Notes: a model not told the origin generated them from the letters alone. A stretch of 64,000 nucleotides of DNA from Gracilariopsis chorda (GCA_003194525.1 NBIV01000149.1:62001-126000); one strand, 5' to 3'; shown: positions 43,290 to 56,376, counted from the stretch's first letter. Program-made: numbers and translations.

Positions 43290-46040
43290 TGGGTGTATTA
43301 TCGTTAATGTATTTAAACATCATATAAGTCTTAATAAAGCTTTAGGACAGTTCTTTTAGTTTTAACCATCTTTTGTAGTTTTTAACCGGTAGATTATATG
43401 AGACTACCGGTAAAAATGATTCTTTAGAAGTGAGTTTAGATATTGAATAGTTATAGAGCCTATATGTAAAATGTTCTTGTTAGTTTTAGTATAAAAGTAT
43501 AAAGTAATGTATGATCGTAACGTTATTTGAGATTATTTGGACAATTACCCCAGCAAGTTTCTTATTTATATTAGCGATATAATTTTTTAGGTGTTATTTT
43601 GCGATCAGTCCTCTAAATTTGGCACTAAAAGTTTCCAGACTGTCTATAAGCGATGAAGTGTATAGGAAAGAGGAAAATGAAATGCTCTACCAATTAAGTC
43701 AATTGCTCCACAACTCTTTCTGTGAGGGATTCGTAGCTGTAATAACAATTTTATTCATTCCTCAAGCATACAATTTCTTAATTAAATTAAGAAATATGAA
43801 AGAAACGCATCAGTTGCATTACACCGCCTATAAAAATTCAAAATTTGGTATACTTTTGCCTAGAATATCCGTTTATACCACACTTCTAAATTAAGAAAAA
43901 CCCACCCAGTATAAAAATGCAAGAACTGTATAGATTCAAAACATGGTAAAGTTTTGTGCGTATTATAGATTCAAACCACCCTGAATTTCTATATACTAAT
44001 GAAATAATCGGACTGCAACCAAAATTCTTATCGCAAAATTTCACCTGGAAAATTTTCATACAAGTAATCTTCTATTGCTTTTACATTATTAAAATCTCTT
44101 AACTAATATAGCTTTTAAAGAAAGGTTTTTGAAAAGGATTTCTTTCAATATTATAGTAGTTTAAGAGTCAATTATCGCTTTTTGCGAAGCCTTAAAGCAT
44201 GAGAGAGAAAATAGATTATTTACCTCTGTAGTCTTAGTAAAACGTTAATTAACTGTAAATCTTTTAGTAAAACTGTTTTTGATAACTTCTGTTTTAAAGG
44301 AACTTTTTTACTTTTGATTCGTTTAATCCTGAAGAAACTAGTAAATCAAGAGCGTACATATGATACATTTGTACCGTATGCATTGAAAACTTTAGTGACA
44401 ATAAGTATCGATTGTAGTTTGATAAGCGTGACATTGATCGTTGGAATCAATCTAGATTAGTTACAAGCCTTGTCTATGTTTTGCTACATATACGAGTAGG
44501 GTCCTATTAATTGGTCAACTTTTATATGATTTAGTTTACATTTCTGCTGAAGAGTTTCAAGCGGCGTTGAGTGGAATAAAACGATTGGCGTAGTAGACCT
44601 AAAGCGTTTTGTGTCAATGAATGTATAGTGAAAGGATCGAAGGACTATACCTCGAGTAAACGTGCAGTCACTTTTGAAATAACTCGAAATAATCTTGCCT
44701 CCAAACGTTCAAACCACATGATATCATGTTCTTGCGAGTACTATACAGTTGTGAGAATATGCTAATTCACTTAATTCTGCTATTGATTACTATGAACGCT
44801 TAATGCAACATGACGCTACTACATGCCAGTTCACTTAATATTGCTTTTGCTTACTGTGAATGCGTAATGGAAAGTAAAGCTACTACTTGCAACCTTTACG
44901 ATCATGACATCGTAAAGCAGACTACGCAACGAGCAAAAAACGGCTAATGCACATGAGACGAATGCTCGTCCCCGAGAACGCTCCCAAGCAACAAACAATG
45001 CAGAAAGAATGCAGAGCGAGCGCACTTGGGCATTAAGTGCCCAAGAGGCGCGAGCAAATAGTATAAGAACAGCCATAGCTTAGACCTAGAAGTGAAAAAA
45101 GGAGGAAGAACGGGCAGAGAGAAAAGCAAGACCTCTGAGAGCATCTGTGCTCTATTTCGTGCCTGTAGAATAGAACTGTGCCTACTGTACTTTATCCACT
45201 ATCCACCAATGTCTGGCATGGACGTTTCCACAACAGTATAGTGGGTAGTAAAATGAACTTTACTATTGGCTGACCATGGTTGACCTCTGCTTTGCTTTAC
45301 AACTCAGCATTGTGATGCTTGATGATAAAGATAGATAATAAGAGTTGGGTTGCAATGACAGAAAGTACTTGGGGATGAACAAAACGTATTGAAAGAAGAA
45401 CAAGGCGCTTTCTAGGGCTGGTAAACGAAGTATAAATGTGTTTTTCACACAAAATGACTATAACAATAAATTAACCTAGAATGTTATTCTTTTACGATAT
45501 ATACCTAATGCTTAGTAAATGGTTTTCCTTAGTCTCATTCATGTCGCACTGAATCATCTTGACGCAGTACAGAACGCAGATCATAACAGAGCACCCATCA
45601 GCCACATTTATAAAATATTTCTTGCAAGTAGCAAAGCAACTGATTGGAATTATTAATGCCAAAGTCTTAGAAAAGGATCAGCAAGTAGCATTTAACTTGT
45701 AAGATTCTGAAAAATAGCTTAGCTTTCATGAAACGCACCCAAAACAAAAATGGGGCAGTGATGTGCCTATTGTAGACTACATCAGCCATGGTATTGACTT
45801 TGCATTCATTGAGAGTATGGCGTTTACGGCTGGTCAACATATGGGTGAGTTCAACAACATCCTTGTTTGGGAGCCGGTGTTAAACTGCTTTCTTGTAGCT
45901 GTTGGCGACGGAACTCTTTTTGGGCTCTTGCCGACATTGGTGCAGGCTTTTTAAACCAGACAATCAGCTTGTACAATTTTATTGACATGCATCAAGAATT
46001 GTTTCTTAATTTGATTGGATCGAAGATTTCATCCATTTTT
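43290..46040. other. AT-rich region of about 2.7 kb without genes
   Basis: A sharp drop in GC compared with element H marks the boundary. No ORF over 100 codons and no transposon motif is seen. A 64-bp imperfect tandem duplication lies at 44766-44893. The 44980-45240 part has a small palindrome (CTTGGGCATTAAGTGCCCAAG, about 45027-45047) and could be an LTR fragment, but no second copy is present. Confidence 0.45.
44766..44893. repeat. Two-copy tandem repeat, period 64 bp
   Basis: TTCACTTAAT, TTACT, GAA.GC.TAATG and GCTACTAC recur in the same order in both halves, starting at 44766 and 44830. The copies have diverged, so the duplication is not recent. Confidence 0.6.
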
Positions 46041-46124
46041 CCTATTCATTAGAGATGTTGATGCAGACGCGTCGGCCTGGAACGTCTTTTCAGTCCCGTG
46101 CGGCTGGCCAGAGTGTGTGGGGGT

Positions 46125-46335
46125 GTCTGGCCGGGAGAAAACGCAGTGAGCTCGGCCGGCCGCCTCTTTTATACAGTCTATCTTCTCATTACGGAATGCA
46201 CTAATTTGGGAGAGTCTATAAGTACTTCCAATTCGGAGCCCTTCTGCAATTTTAATAATTGCAATGCACCTGTCCCGTGCAACTCCAATACAGCTCTTCC
46301 ATGCAACTACAATGCACCTCTTCCATGCAATCAAA
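46125..46335 (-). repeat. Copia LTR-like repeat with short tandem units (3' side)
   Basis: This is shared with 57828-58025 in the same orientation. Both contain GGCCGCCTCTTTTATACAG or close variants, TTACGGAATGCACTAAT and TTCCAATTCGGAGC. On the minus strand the first is a TATA box (TGTATAAAAGAGGC). A tandem of three units of about 24 bp (CAATGCACCTCTTCCATGC type) ends this copy at about 46260-46333. It lies downstream of a minus-strand copia RT-RNase H, as a 3' LTR would. Confidence 0.55.
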
Positions 46336-46675
46336 ACCCAGCTCCCCCTTGAAACTCTTCACATCGTCCTTCGTAAACATCCTTCAATACTTTGTGGGAG
46401 AAGTTAATTAATGTACAGAAGAATACATTAAGCGTACTAAGCTTTGTTGGCCGCCATATAAAATCTTTGTACCAGAAAAAAAAGATAAGGATAAAAACAC
46501 TACGTACCAAAGAAAAAGGTGTACCCAATAGTTCATTCCAAGCTGCTATATATCATTTAAAGGGTTTTTCCTGTTCATATGTACCAAGTAAAACAATCAA
46601 AAGAAGATAGAGCGTTAGATTACTAATAAAATATATCGTAAACAGCATAAAATAGAAAGCTTGTAGAGTTTTTTC

Positions 46676-48060
46676 TTAAGGTACAGCCTTTGTCATTATG
46701 TCGGCTGGTTGCATTTTGCTCTCAATCTGTGTCATTTTCAAAAAACCATAATACACAAGTTCCTTAACGTGCTGAAATATTAATGATATGTGATTGTTTC
46801 TCTCAGAAGTCTTCGATGGGTGCACAAATGACTTTGTCGTGGAACTAACTGTGTTAATTGAGACTGGATACATTGCATATGGTTCAACGTCAAAGACAGT
46901 TCCATGACAAACTTCTCAGAAACGTATTCGCATCCAGATCAAAAACTTTCCGCCGTACGAGAGAGCAAAATATTCAGCCTCTCCAGAAGACAGAGCGAAA
47001 ATTGTCTGCTTCTTCGTCGTTAATAAGACAGAACAATCGTTAACTTTTACTAATATACCTGTTGTGAACTTTCTAGTTTCCTGACATCCAGCCCCGTCGG
47101 CATAACAATATGCTTCATGTGGAGCGCCACTCTCTGCAGGGAAAAGTATACAAGGTTCCTTGTCCCTTTCAAGTATATTCCCACGCGTTTAGCTAGTGCA
47201 AGATGTCTTACACAAGGTTTTTGTACCTGTCTTGCTAGCATTTAAGCTGCAAACATAATATCCGATCTCGATGCAACTGTCAAGCACATTAAGTGACCAA
47301 CCAATTTGCGATGTTTTCCAAGAGACAGAGGTGGGAGAATTGAGTCACTATTACTCCTTGGTGTGATATTGCAGGGGGGCGGTAATGGCATCTTTGCCGG
47401 GTTCGAGTTACTGAAGTTGTATTCCAGAGTAATTTGTCCACATACCTTTCTTGACTCGCACGAATACCGTGCTTATCGCTTCTCAGTTCTAGGCCAATGA
47501 ATCCATTTGCTTCACCAAATAGTTTCACTCTGAAGAGTTTATTCATTTCGGGCTTGAAGTCTTCTAGGAGCGATTTCGAATCGGACAGGGTCAGAATGTC
47601 GTCAACAAAGACAACAAAAATTAAGATGCCACTTTCGGACCTGTAAATGCACAGGCCACTGTCTGTATTTGACTGCTTGAACCCCAGTCGGACTATCTAT
47701 GTGTGTAAGAGAGATCCTCAGATTTGTCCTGCTTGCTTTGCACCATATATGGATTTTAGCTGTGACCTACTTTACGAGGATCATACAAAGAACCGCAAGC
47801 ATTTTGGGGCTACTCCATTATCAACTGCTCTTCTAGGTCACAGTACAGGTAGGCATTACTTTTTTCCATGGTCTCCAATGGCAGTTGTTGTGCTGCTGCT
47901 TTTGCTAAGACTAGTCGAAGTGTCTCAAGCCTAGCTACTGGTGGGTAATGGTTCTCGGGATCGTAGTCCAGATGTGTTATTTGCATGTTGCCTCGTACGA
48001 CACACAGCGCCTTGGGGAGAACTTCTGGTCTAGAACCGATAATACCCAACGTCACTGTTT
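46676..48060 (-). pseudogene. Ty1/copia RT and RNase H
   Basis: Copia RT begins with HLDYDPENHYPPVARLETL and ELEEQ-like CDLEEQLIME (47810-48055). The active site FVDDILTLSDS is at about 47590-47620. FGEANGFIGLELRSDKHG and SQERYVDKLLW follow. RNase H is marked by KPCVRHLALAKRVGIYLKGT, TTKKQTIFALSSGEAEY and the C-terminal PADIMTKAVP just before the stop at 46676. Many stops and frame changes are present. No copia integrase is seen; the MULE copy at 48660-51865 lies directly upstream. Confidence 0.82.
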
Positions 48061-48659
48061 ATCTAGCTCCAGGCGACCAAACGGCTGGGGCTCAACAAGT
48101 GGTACCCACTTCTTATGACCATAAAGAGCGATTTCCTGACCACCAATCCCAGCCTCGACTTGTCACTCCCCGCCTATTGCTGGTTCAGGCTCAATCTATT
48201 CACTGCCTGAACCCAATGCCATGGAGCCAAATCACTGCACATGTCATGTAACGCCATTTGAACTGGAACAGGAAAGCGCCAAAACGCACTGCCAAGATCC
48301 ACAGTCGTATTCTGCAGTTGTGTTCCCACATCCTCTCATGTTTGCTACTACACCCATCAAGATCAATGAGCATCGTGATCCTTGTGCTCATATATCTTTT
48401 CGCAACGCAAAATATTCGATTTTACTCACTCTTCCTGTTCCCGTAGGGATGAATACTATCTATAGTCTCCAGTCCTTTTCCGACTACCGTATCAATTACA
48501 ACACGAGATGCAACAAGGTTAGAAGGTGTTCCCTTATCTTCTGGTATTCCCGATCGAGACAGAAACTGATCTTGCTGGCTTAACGACGTCTTAGCTTTTT
48601 CTTCAAGCCGAGTGCGTAGCTTCTTGGACAAAAATGTTTCCTTGAAGCTTTTTCTTTCT

Positions 48660-51600
48660 CTTTAAATCCTGAAAGATGGCACATTAGGCGGTAAGGCAAG
48701 AGGAATATCTGTGTGCATATCGTCGCTTGATGAAGTTTGTTTCTGCTCGTTTTGGACCTTCTTGGTGATTTTAAGGGCCCCAAGCATGTTCGAAGAAGGA
48801 CGCTTGCCTATGCTTACTGCTTCCATCCCTGCATTGATGTAGGTTTGTGTAATTTCAAGGACGATGGGGCCAAGGCTCTCGGCTAAACGATCAAATCGTT
48901 CAAACAAGGCTTTCCTGTCCGCCCATTTTTGGTAATCTCTTACTTCTTCTTTGGCCCCTGTCATCGCCAAAGGGAAAGTCTCGCCATCATCATAGTGGGT
49001 CGATCAGAGAATCGAGTTTCTGTTTCATTGCTGACATTCTCACAGTACTAGACTGCCCTCGAAGACTTCATATTCTCTTGAACAAAGTTTTGTTGTTGTT
49101 CGTTTCCACTACTGAACAAAGAAGTTCTCTATCTCAATATATTAATTGAGGATTTCTGTCAACTTTGGCTTTCTGGGTTTCTCTTCACTGTAAACTATAG
49201 TGCAATGAAGAACATGGCGGCAAGGAAAGCCCATTGTCACTTTTTTTCTGGCAGACGCAGCGAACGAGAAGTTCGCTATCGTCTCAATCTTCAGACTGTA
49301 CATCCCATCTGGCAAAAAGTACTGTCACTGGCCCAGGTTCTGACTCAAGGGTCGGCTGCTGGATTTTTCGAAGCAAGAAGTGGTTCCAAGTGAGGTCGAA
49401 GAGAGCAACAGAATCAAGCGAAGCGTTATCCTCTTCTCGTATCTCAGGGCATTTTACCGCGTCCAGTGGAAGACCTGTAGCCCTTGTAACGGCAGAATTG
49501 TCTGATAGATTTATATTGAGTTCTTTGAACTTCATTAGGGCGTAACGTCTATAATCAGCAATCATTTCACCTAGAATTTCACAGGGGATCAGTAGACGAC
49601 AATTACGAATAGCTCTGTGCTTTGAGCTTTAAGGTGACATGGACCAGATTCGTGCTTCGTTTCTTGCAGCAGCACGTTTGAAAGTTAATGCCTTCAGCTG
49701 CCCTGGTATGTTCGGAAAGGAAACTTTCTCTGTCAGTTTGTAGGCCCTCTATCCTGCGTTAGACCCCTCTGTATAACCTGTTCCTTGAAAAAGGTATGTT
49801 CTTGGAACAGCCATATGTGGAAAGCAGAAAAATAGAAGCTGTAGACGGTGTACATAGATATAACTATATCATGGTGGGAGGTTGGCTGTGAAGCCATGGA
49901 AGTATTTTCTTTTGAAGTCATTGGGACGTCCACGGAATTCTATCAGCGTTCGTGATCCTTGAGTATTGAAAAGGTCCTTGGACATGTCATCAAACTATTC
50001 CGAACTAATAATATGAACACACCATCGTGTAACGTTCCTGATCTGCTTTTGATTTAGGTGCCATTCGTCGAGTACAATAAAATACTTGTCGAACACCTTC
50101 TCTTTCGATGCAATGAAAGCCGCACTCTGATGCATTGCTATCATAGCTGGGGAGATGGTAATTAAGGACCTAAAGCGTGTTAAAGCTTCTACAATGTCCG
50201 CTTCGGTCTCACCACTGAGAATAGCCATGAAAAAATCAGCGTAGAACATTCATTTGCTCTCCCGTGAACAGCAAAGAGTGGAAACCCATATGAGTTGGCA
50301 ACCGCTTTACAATCAATAGAGACACCAGGTACTACAACATACATTTTATATTATTCAATCCACTCAGCAAATGCCCAGATTATAGAAGCCAAACGTCCTT
50401 GGGAATCACAAGTGAACGTGAAAGAGGTCTTTGGATCTTCTTCACTCAGTCCTTTAAGCTTCTCCAAGAGCTTCGCGCATTTCAGTTCCTTGGGATGAAT
50501 CAGGGTTCTTTCGTATTCCAGCATCTGCCTCATTGATTTGGGATTGATGATAATGTTATAATTGTCCTCAATTATCTTCACGGTATCTTGTAGGCTCATT
50601 GGAAGATCATATTTCATATGCTTGGCTTCCGAACGCAATCCTGTGGGCAAGTGACGAAGCCCAGATTCCTGATCATTAGAAGGATGCTTCTGATTTGTGT
50701 CGCGAAATTCAGCAACGTAACAATGGCCATCGTTCTCGCTGTGAAAATCCAGGGTTCGTACGGCAAGTGAGAAACCACAACACTGCTCTTCTTTGTCTTT
50801 CCCAAATTTCATGAGATATTTCTTGAGGACCCTCTTGTCTTCGTTTATTCCACTGTCCTTTCTAGTCTGCCCTTTCTAGTCTGCTTGTGTACGAGACATA
50901 TTGAAGTTCTGCAGCGTATGTTAAACCCAAATGTTTCTGCAATAAATCGAATCTCTCGTAACGCAGCCTAATCCATGTATCCACCTCCAAGATTTAAAAA
51001 AAGCAATAACTGCAGCTGTGAATACATTTTTTACGTGCAAGCTCTCCTCGGAATCAAAGTCCTCCCCATTGTGTGTCAGCGCACTCAACTCTTTCCCGGA
51101 AGATTGGCTATTTGTCCTGTCCTCTTCCATTGTGTCCGACGGACTCTTCTCTGCAGGCAATTTAAGCAACTGATTGGGAACTTCCTCATCGTCATCTTAT
51201 AATAAAAACTTTCTAGTAGTGCTGTGCCACTACACACCTCTTCGGGCCCATCATCCGACGCCGTGTCCTTTCTGTCCATATCGTTGTCACTGTGGTAGCA
51301 TTTACTCTCACTTGATAAAGCAGTGAGCACACTATGCTTTTCCAATGAGGTAAAAGTGAGGTCTGATTCGATAGCTGTATCCCTAGTACTCAGATTTTCA
51401 CGTGAAGTGGATTTCCAAAATAGAGATTTGTTTATACGAGCACGATCAAATTAGGGCAGCACAGCACTTTTGACATTGCAGGTGTTGTTGGTCTCACAAA
51501 TTTCGTCATCACAGACGTAACTTGTATCCACTCCAAATCCTTGCGGTTTTCCTTCCAACTGGAGATTAGTAGTGATAAGAACATCGCCCCCTCTTGTTTC

Positions 51601-51865
51601 CATAGCTTTCATACCTCTATAGTCTCCTACAGCAGCTGGTAAGAATCGTACAAACTGCTGTGGGTGGTATACTGTGGCTGGATTTGGCAGGGTTCCAGCT
51701 GAAGATGTAGTGCCACCATTACTCCGTGGTTGCAGGTTGATATTTTTCAATACAAGCTGCATAAGTGGTGCCATAAATACTGCTCGAAGTAAAATCTCTA
51801 AATAAAGCAATCTGTGAGACTGATTCGTGGTTAATAGTGACCGAACTAGTGGTAGTACTCATTTT
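48660..51865 (-). pseudogene. MULE/FAR1-type transposase pseudogene (copy 2)
   Basis: Blocks on the minus strand follow the order of copy 1 at 14116-16050. First comes an N-terminal Ser/Thr-rich part from about 51862, then VFTAAVIAFFKS and, in a shifted frame, LREIRFIAETFGFNIRCRTS. Next is a DNA-binding-like region (50812-50351; QCCGFSLAVRTLDF, LPMSLQDTVKIIEDNY). The catalytic region (50350-49995) ends with VLDEWHLNQKQIRNV, the MULE WHL segment. Further down, CVCQKK and, in another frame, GFPCRHVLHC near 49230 look like a SWIM zinc finger. A C-terminal tail runs to 48662. It is broken by many frameshifts. Confidence 0.6.
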
Positions 51866-52033
51866 CTTTATTGTTTCCTTGTCGCCTGGAATACACTTCC
51901 CACACAACCATTCCCAGAAGTGACGTGGCGTCTAGGGGTACTGTTCCCTCCAGGTATCAATGCGCTCCATAATGGGTCTATTCATATCTTCCTATCGCTT
52001 CCCAATGTCAATCTCCCCGTAGTCTATCCCTTT

Positions 52034-55000
52034 ATGGAAATGACTGAGATTCACGTACACAGTCCACTTCGAAGTGAGAATAGGAAGATATGCCATGAAA
52101 GTAGACACAAAAGAAAATTTCGAGCTAGACACAGCAAAACAAGTCAAACGCATGGCCAATATAATACTCATCGCCCAATACCACCCTGCCCGCATCCCAT
52201 ATGCAAGTCGGAAGGCAAGTTGCACTGGATTGATGATTGCGATCAAGCAAATGAAGCAGAAAAGGAACAAATAAAAAAGGACTTACGACGCAAAAAGCAA
52301 CGACATCGACGACTGCCAAAATGGCACGACCGAAACTCATCAAAAAGCTCAAAGAGCAGTGATGAACATCTGAGAGCGGCTGTTGGACGGCGCACACACC
52401 CCGTAAAGCCTGATAACTCGAGTTTGCGAAACTCTTCATGTCGAATAACCCTCTCGGATGGAACCAAAAACGTCGCAACTGAAGGCCGATGTGATGACGG
52501 CAGTGACCATAGTATTATTTCTCATGAACTCGCTGAAAAAGCTGCTAGCATGGACATCGGAACGCTCACATCCCTCAATCCTGTATCCTTAAAAGTTTCT
52601 CTAAAAACTGGCCAGCAAGCACAACTTTTTCAATTTTCCAGGTCGTGGAAACCACCGAGAACAATACTACAACTTGCCGCGGGCCAACTAGCGCTCATCA
52701 ATGTGACATATCTTGTTGCAGATGACGATCTAACCTGCGAAAACCTCCTCATTGGCTTACCGGTATTGCAGCATTTAAATGTTGATACAAGAACCATATT
52801 GGAGAACAACTGCCTGGCCCTGGATGGCACCGACTGTTCACACATTGGATACCCTTCATCACCGACGCAACAGGGTACAGTGAGTCGTATGATGTTGGAA
52901 GGCCTACAACAAGCAAACGACCCATGCCCTGCCAATGCTCGCCCGCGAGCGAATTACTACCGCCAACGACACGAATCGGATCCATTTCCAGACCCTTCCC
53001 TGCTGGACCCAATAGACCTGGACCAACACAATGACATCCAATCCAGCATCGACGCTATGCTTGAAAAAGCGTTTGAAAGTGGTTTGCCTACAGATTCTCA
53101 TGCAATACTGAAGAAGACGGTATACGATCACATGGATATTTTTCGAACCTCCCTATCCTCGGGACCACCTGCAAAATTACCACTGTTAAAGATTTCCTTG
53201 ACAACCGATGCAAAACCGGTGCGAGTACGCTTGCGCAATTACTCGCAAGATCAACGAAAATTCTTATCAAATTTCGTGGACAAACTCGTAGATCATGGAA
53301 TGGCATATCCAAACCCAACAGCGGCGTGGGCATCCGCCCCATTGCTTGTTCCGAAACCAGGTCCTGCGCGATATTGCTTCACAGTAGACCTTCGACCGTT
53401 GAACAAGTATACTGTTCGACATCACTACCCAATGCCTAACTTGAAGCAAGAGCTGACAAAACTCTCTGGCTCCTCGTATTACGCCACCTTTGACCTCTAA
53501 AACGGGTATTGGCAACTACCCTTGGAGAAATCGTCTCAAGAACTGCAGTCGTTCATCACCCCTGATGGTGTATACTCACCCACGCGTGTCCTACATGGCA
53601 CGACTAATGCAGTTACTCATCTACAATCAGTCATGGCCCAACGCCTACCGAAAGACCTTTGCGAGGCGCTTCTCGCGTGGCTCGATGACATTCTTTTACA
53701 TAACCGAACTGTGGACAGTTTATGCGACAATATACGTATATTCTTCAAGTTCTGCTCTCAATTCAATATCAAACTCCACCCGTCTAAATGTGTTTTGTTT
53801 GCGAAGGAAGTACGATGGTGTGGCCGCCTTATTTCGGCAAAAGGAGTCAAATTCGATCCTCGGAACCTCGATGGTCTACTCTAGATGCAACCACCTCAGA
53901 CGGGATCACACCTCCAACAATTTTTATGCGCACTGCAATGGGTGAAATTGGGAATCCCGGACTTTACCAAGCTAACTGCCCCACTGCAAAAATTTATGGA
54001 ACGCGTATACCAGTTCTGTGGAAAAAGAACCAAACGAGTAGTAGCTCGTGTACGGCTATCTTCACTGGGATGGGGAGACGAAGAAAACGCTGCATTTGAA
54101 GATTGCAAAAATGCGTTAGCAAACCAAATAACACTAATACACAGAGATGAATCCAAGCGCCTCTGTGTTTACACGGATGCGTCCGATAATTATTGGTCTG
54201 GCATAATGACCCAAGTACCAGTAACAGACTTACAAAAACCACACTCTAAACAAGCACATGAGCCACTCGCGTTCTTATCAGGACAATTCAACTCAACGCA
54301 ACTCGGTTGGTTGATTCTTGAGAAAGAAGCATACGCTGTACTAGCAACCCTGAACCGCCTACACTGGCTTGCTTCCACACCGCATGGGTTTGATCTTTAT
54401 ACGGACCATAACAACCTCATTTTCATTTTTGATCCACTATCAGTAGTCCCTGATCTATCTCAAACTAATGTTTGTAAGGTCCTACGATGGGCAATACGCC
54501 TTAGTCTGTACAACTACACTTGCTTTCACATAAGGGGACTTGATCATGTTTGGGCAGATCTACTCGGACGATGGTCAGCTCCAAGCACAGTGCGCCGAAG
54601 TGTTCACATTCCTGCACTTCCCTCAACAACAGACAAAGATTTTGTGTGGCCGAGAGAAGAAGAAATTTCTGATATACAAAACTGTTACAGGCAAAACCGT
54701 CCGGCCAACTTGTCTTGCAAGACCGGTTTATGGCGCAATCCAAATAATGCAGTATGGATTCCAGACGAAGCGGTTGATTTACAGCTGCGCCTGTGCATCA
54801 TTGCTCACTGCGGACCTGGAGGACATCGGGGTCCTTCAACAACAGAACATGTTCTCCGGAAGTACTCTTTTTGGTCCTCATTAACCTCCGATATACGAAC
54901 ATTCGTCAAGGCTTGTATACACTGCATTTCAACCATCGGCGGACAAAAGATCCCTCGACCGTTCGGTCCATCGGTCCATGGCACAAAACCAAATGACCTC

Positions 55001-56129
55001 CTCCAATTCGATTATATTGAAATGGCTCCAAGCAAAACTGGGGAGAAGTATGTCCTCATGTTACGCGACGACCACTCCGATTACAAGTGGTTCTTTGCTT
55101 TCGATATCACCAGTGCCGAAAATGCTGCTCAGGCCATTGTCGATTGGTGTGCCGCATTTGGGGTTCCAAGTGGGTTAATGTCAGATGGACCCATGCATTT
55201 CAGAAACAAAACATTACGTGAAGTTTCCCGTCGTATGAAAGTTCCTCATCACTTCACTCTTCACTATACACCCTGAAGTAATGGTGGTATCGAGAGAGTT
55301 GGTAAGGAACTACTGCGACTGTTTCGCGCCACTCTATCTGAATTGAAAATGGATCATTCAGAGTGGCCAGACTTACTGCCATTGGCACAGAGTGTTCTGA
55401 ACAATACCCCAACTCCTCATCGTGGAAACATTGCACCCATACGCGCATTTACTGGTATGGACCCTCGGCCCCCAATCTCAACATTTATCCGCACCACAAC
55501 TAACACTGCCGTCACAATCTCCGATATTGAGAGGGAACGCTCTTTTAATGTTCAGAAGCTACAAAATCTAACAAATGCTCTTCACCCCATGGTGCAGAAT
55601 ATACTTCAAAAAAAACCGCGCACAATCACCAGCCGCCGCGTCACGAGGCTCCTTGCCCAATTTTATTGAAGGCGATTTTGTGCTCGTAGCCCGTGAGCAT
55701 TTTTGCAAAGGCGAGAAATTAGCACTACGCTGGCGAGGTCCACGTCGTGTCAAATCTGTTCTAAACGAGTACGTTTTCCTAGTAGAAGATCTCCGGAATG
55801 GCCAACTAGAGGAAATACATGGATCCAGACTTAAGTTTTATTGTGATTCATCACTGGACACAAAAGTCATAATGTCCCATGTTTTGTCATCAGAAACGGG
55901 TATGCCTGTATCACGACTCCTCCGTCTGGAAAAAACACCAAAAGGTCTTATGGTCGCCATTAGATGGAAAGGCCTGCCGTCCACAGAGGACACCTTAGAA
56001 CCGATCCGTCAAGTATACGCAGACGTACCAGCAATGTTATTGCGACTGCTATCCCGCAAGAGCACACCTCAAGACCTGGCAAAAGAGGCTCGGCGTACAC
56101 TTGCTCTTGAAGAAGGGGAGTGTAGCTAG
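52034..56129 (+). pseudogene. Gag tail-Pol polyprotein of element D with chromodomain
   Basis: The frame is continuous from 52034 to about 55665, with stops only at TAA 53498-53500, TAG 53882-53884 and TGA 55274-55276. A +1 frame change follows to 56129. A knuckle-like CX4CX6HX4C (CPHPICKSEGKLHWIDDC) comes first. The protease region has RCDDGSDHSIISHELAEK, with D-G-S instead of D-T/S-G. RT has CFTVDLRPLNKYTVRHHYPM, the active site LAWLDDILLHN and FDLxNGYWQLPL. RNase H has LCVYTDASDNYWSGIM. The integrase has CIHCIS, QFDYIEM, LMSDGPMHF and SNGGIERVGKEL. A chromodomain ends it (VAIRWKGLPSTEDTLEPI). RT style resembles oomycete-type Ty3/gypsy families. Confidence 0.85.
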
Positions 56130-56376
56130 GTACACATACACTAGCATACGCATATGCGTGTACTGTAGGTTACGTGCCAAGTTAGCAAATGACCTGGCGC
56201 GCACATTACCTGGACCTGGCCACGTAGTCAGCCACGTAATTAGATTATTCCTGAATAGGATGAATAGAATAATATAGCCTAATCAGGCGACTCTCAAACC
56301 AAATATAAAGAACCTGAGAAGCGAACTGCTGCTGCTCGGGGCATCGAACTGCATCAACATCACGGACTACGCTACA
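56121..56376 (+). repeat. 3' LTR of element D
   Basis: The edges are set by a polypurine tract (GAAGAAGGGGAG) just before it and by perfect 6-bp inverted ends, TGTAGC at 56121 and GCTACA at 56376. The pol stop codon lies just inside the LTR. Confidence 0.7.

Larger units (their letters stand above)
51866..56376 (+). mobile_element. Ty3/gypsy element D, lacking a visible 5' LTR
   Basis: The pol frame runs 52034-56129 and is followed by a 256-bp 3' LTR (56121-56376). No matching 5' LTR is present, because the MULE pseudogene abuts the left side. At the right, the LTR sits against the open frame of a copia Gag, which points to insertion into that gene. Related remnants are at 27170-28014. Confidence 0.75.

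Noticed and set aside
44980-45240. Possible copia-type solo LTR in the AT-rich region
   Set aside because: There is a palindrome and a TATA-like word, but no second copy, no TG...CA edges and no target duplication that I could define.
53498-55276. The in-frame TAA, TAG and TGA in element D as evidence of a variant genetic code
   Set aside because: All three stop types occur, at single sites, alongside frameshifts. The host zinc-finger and permease genes use normal stops and have no internal ones.
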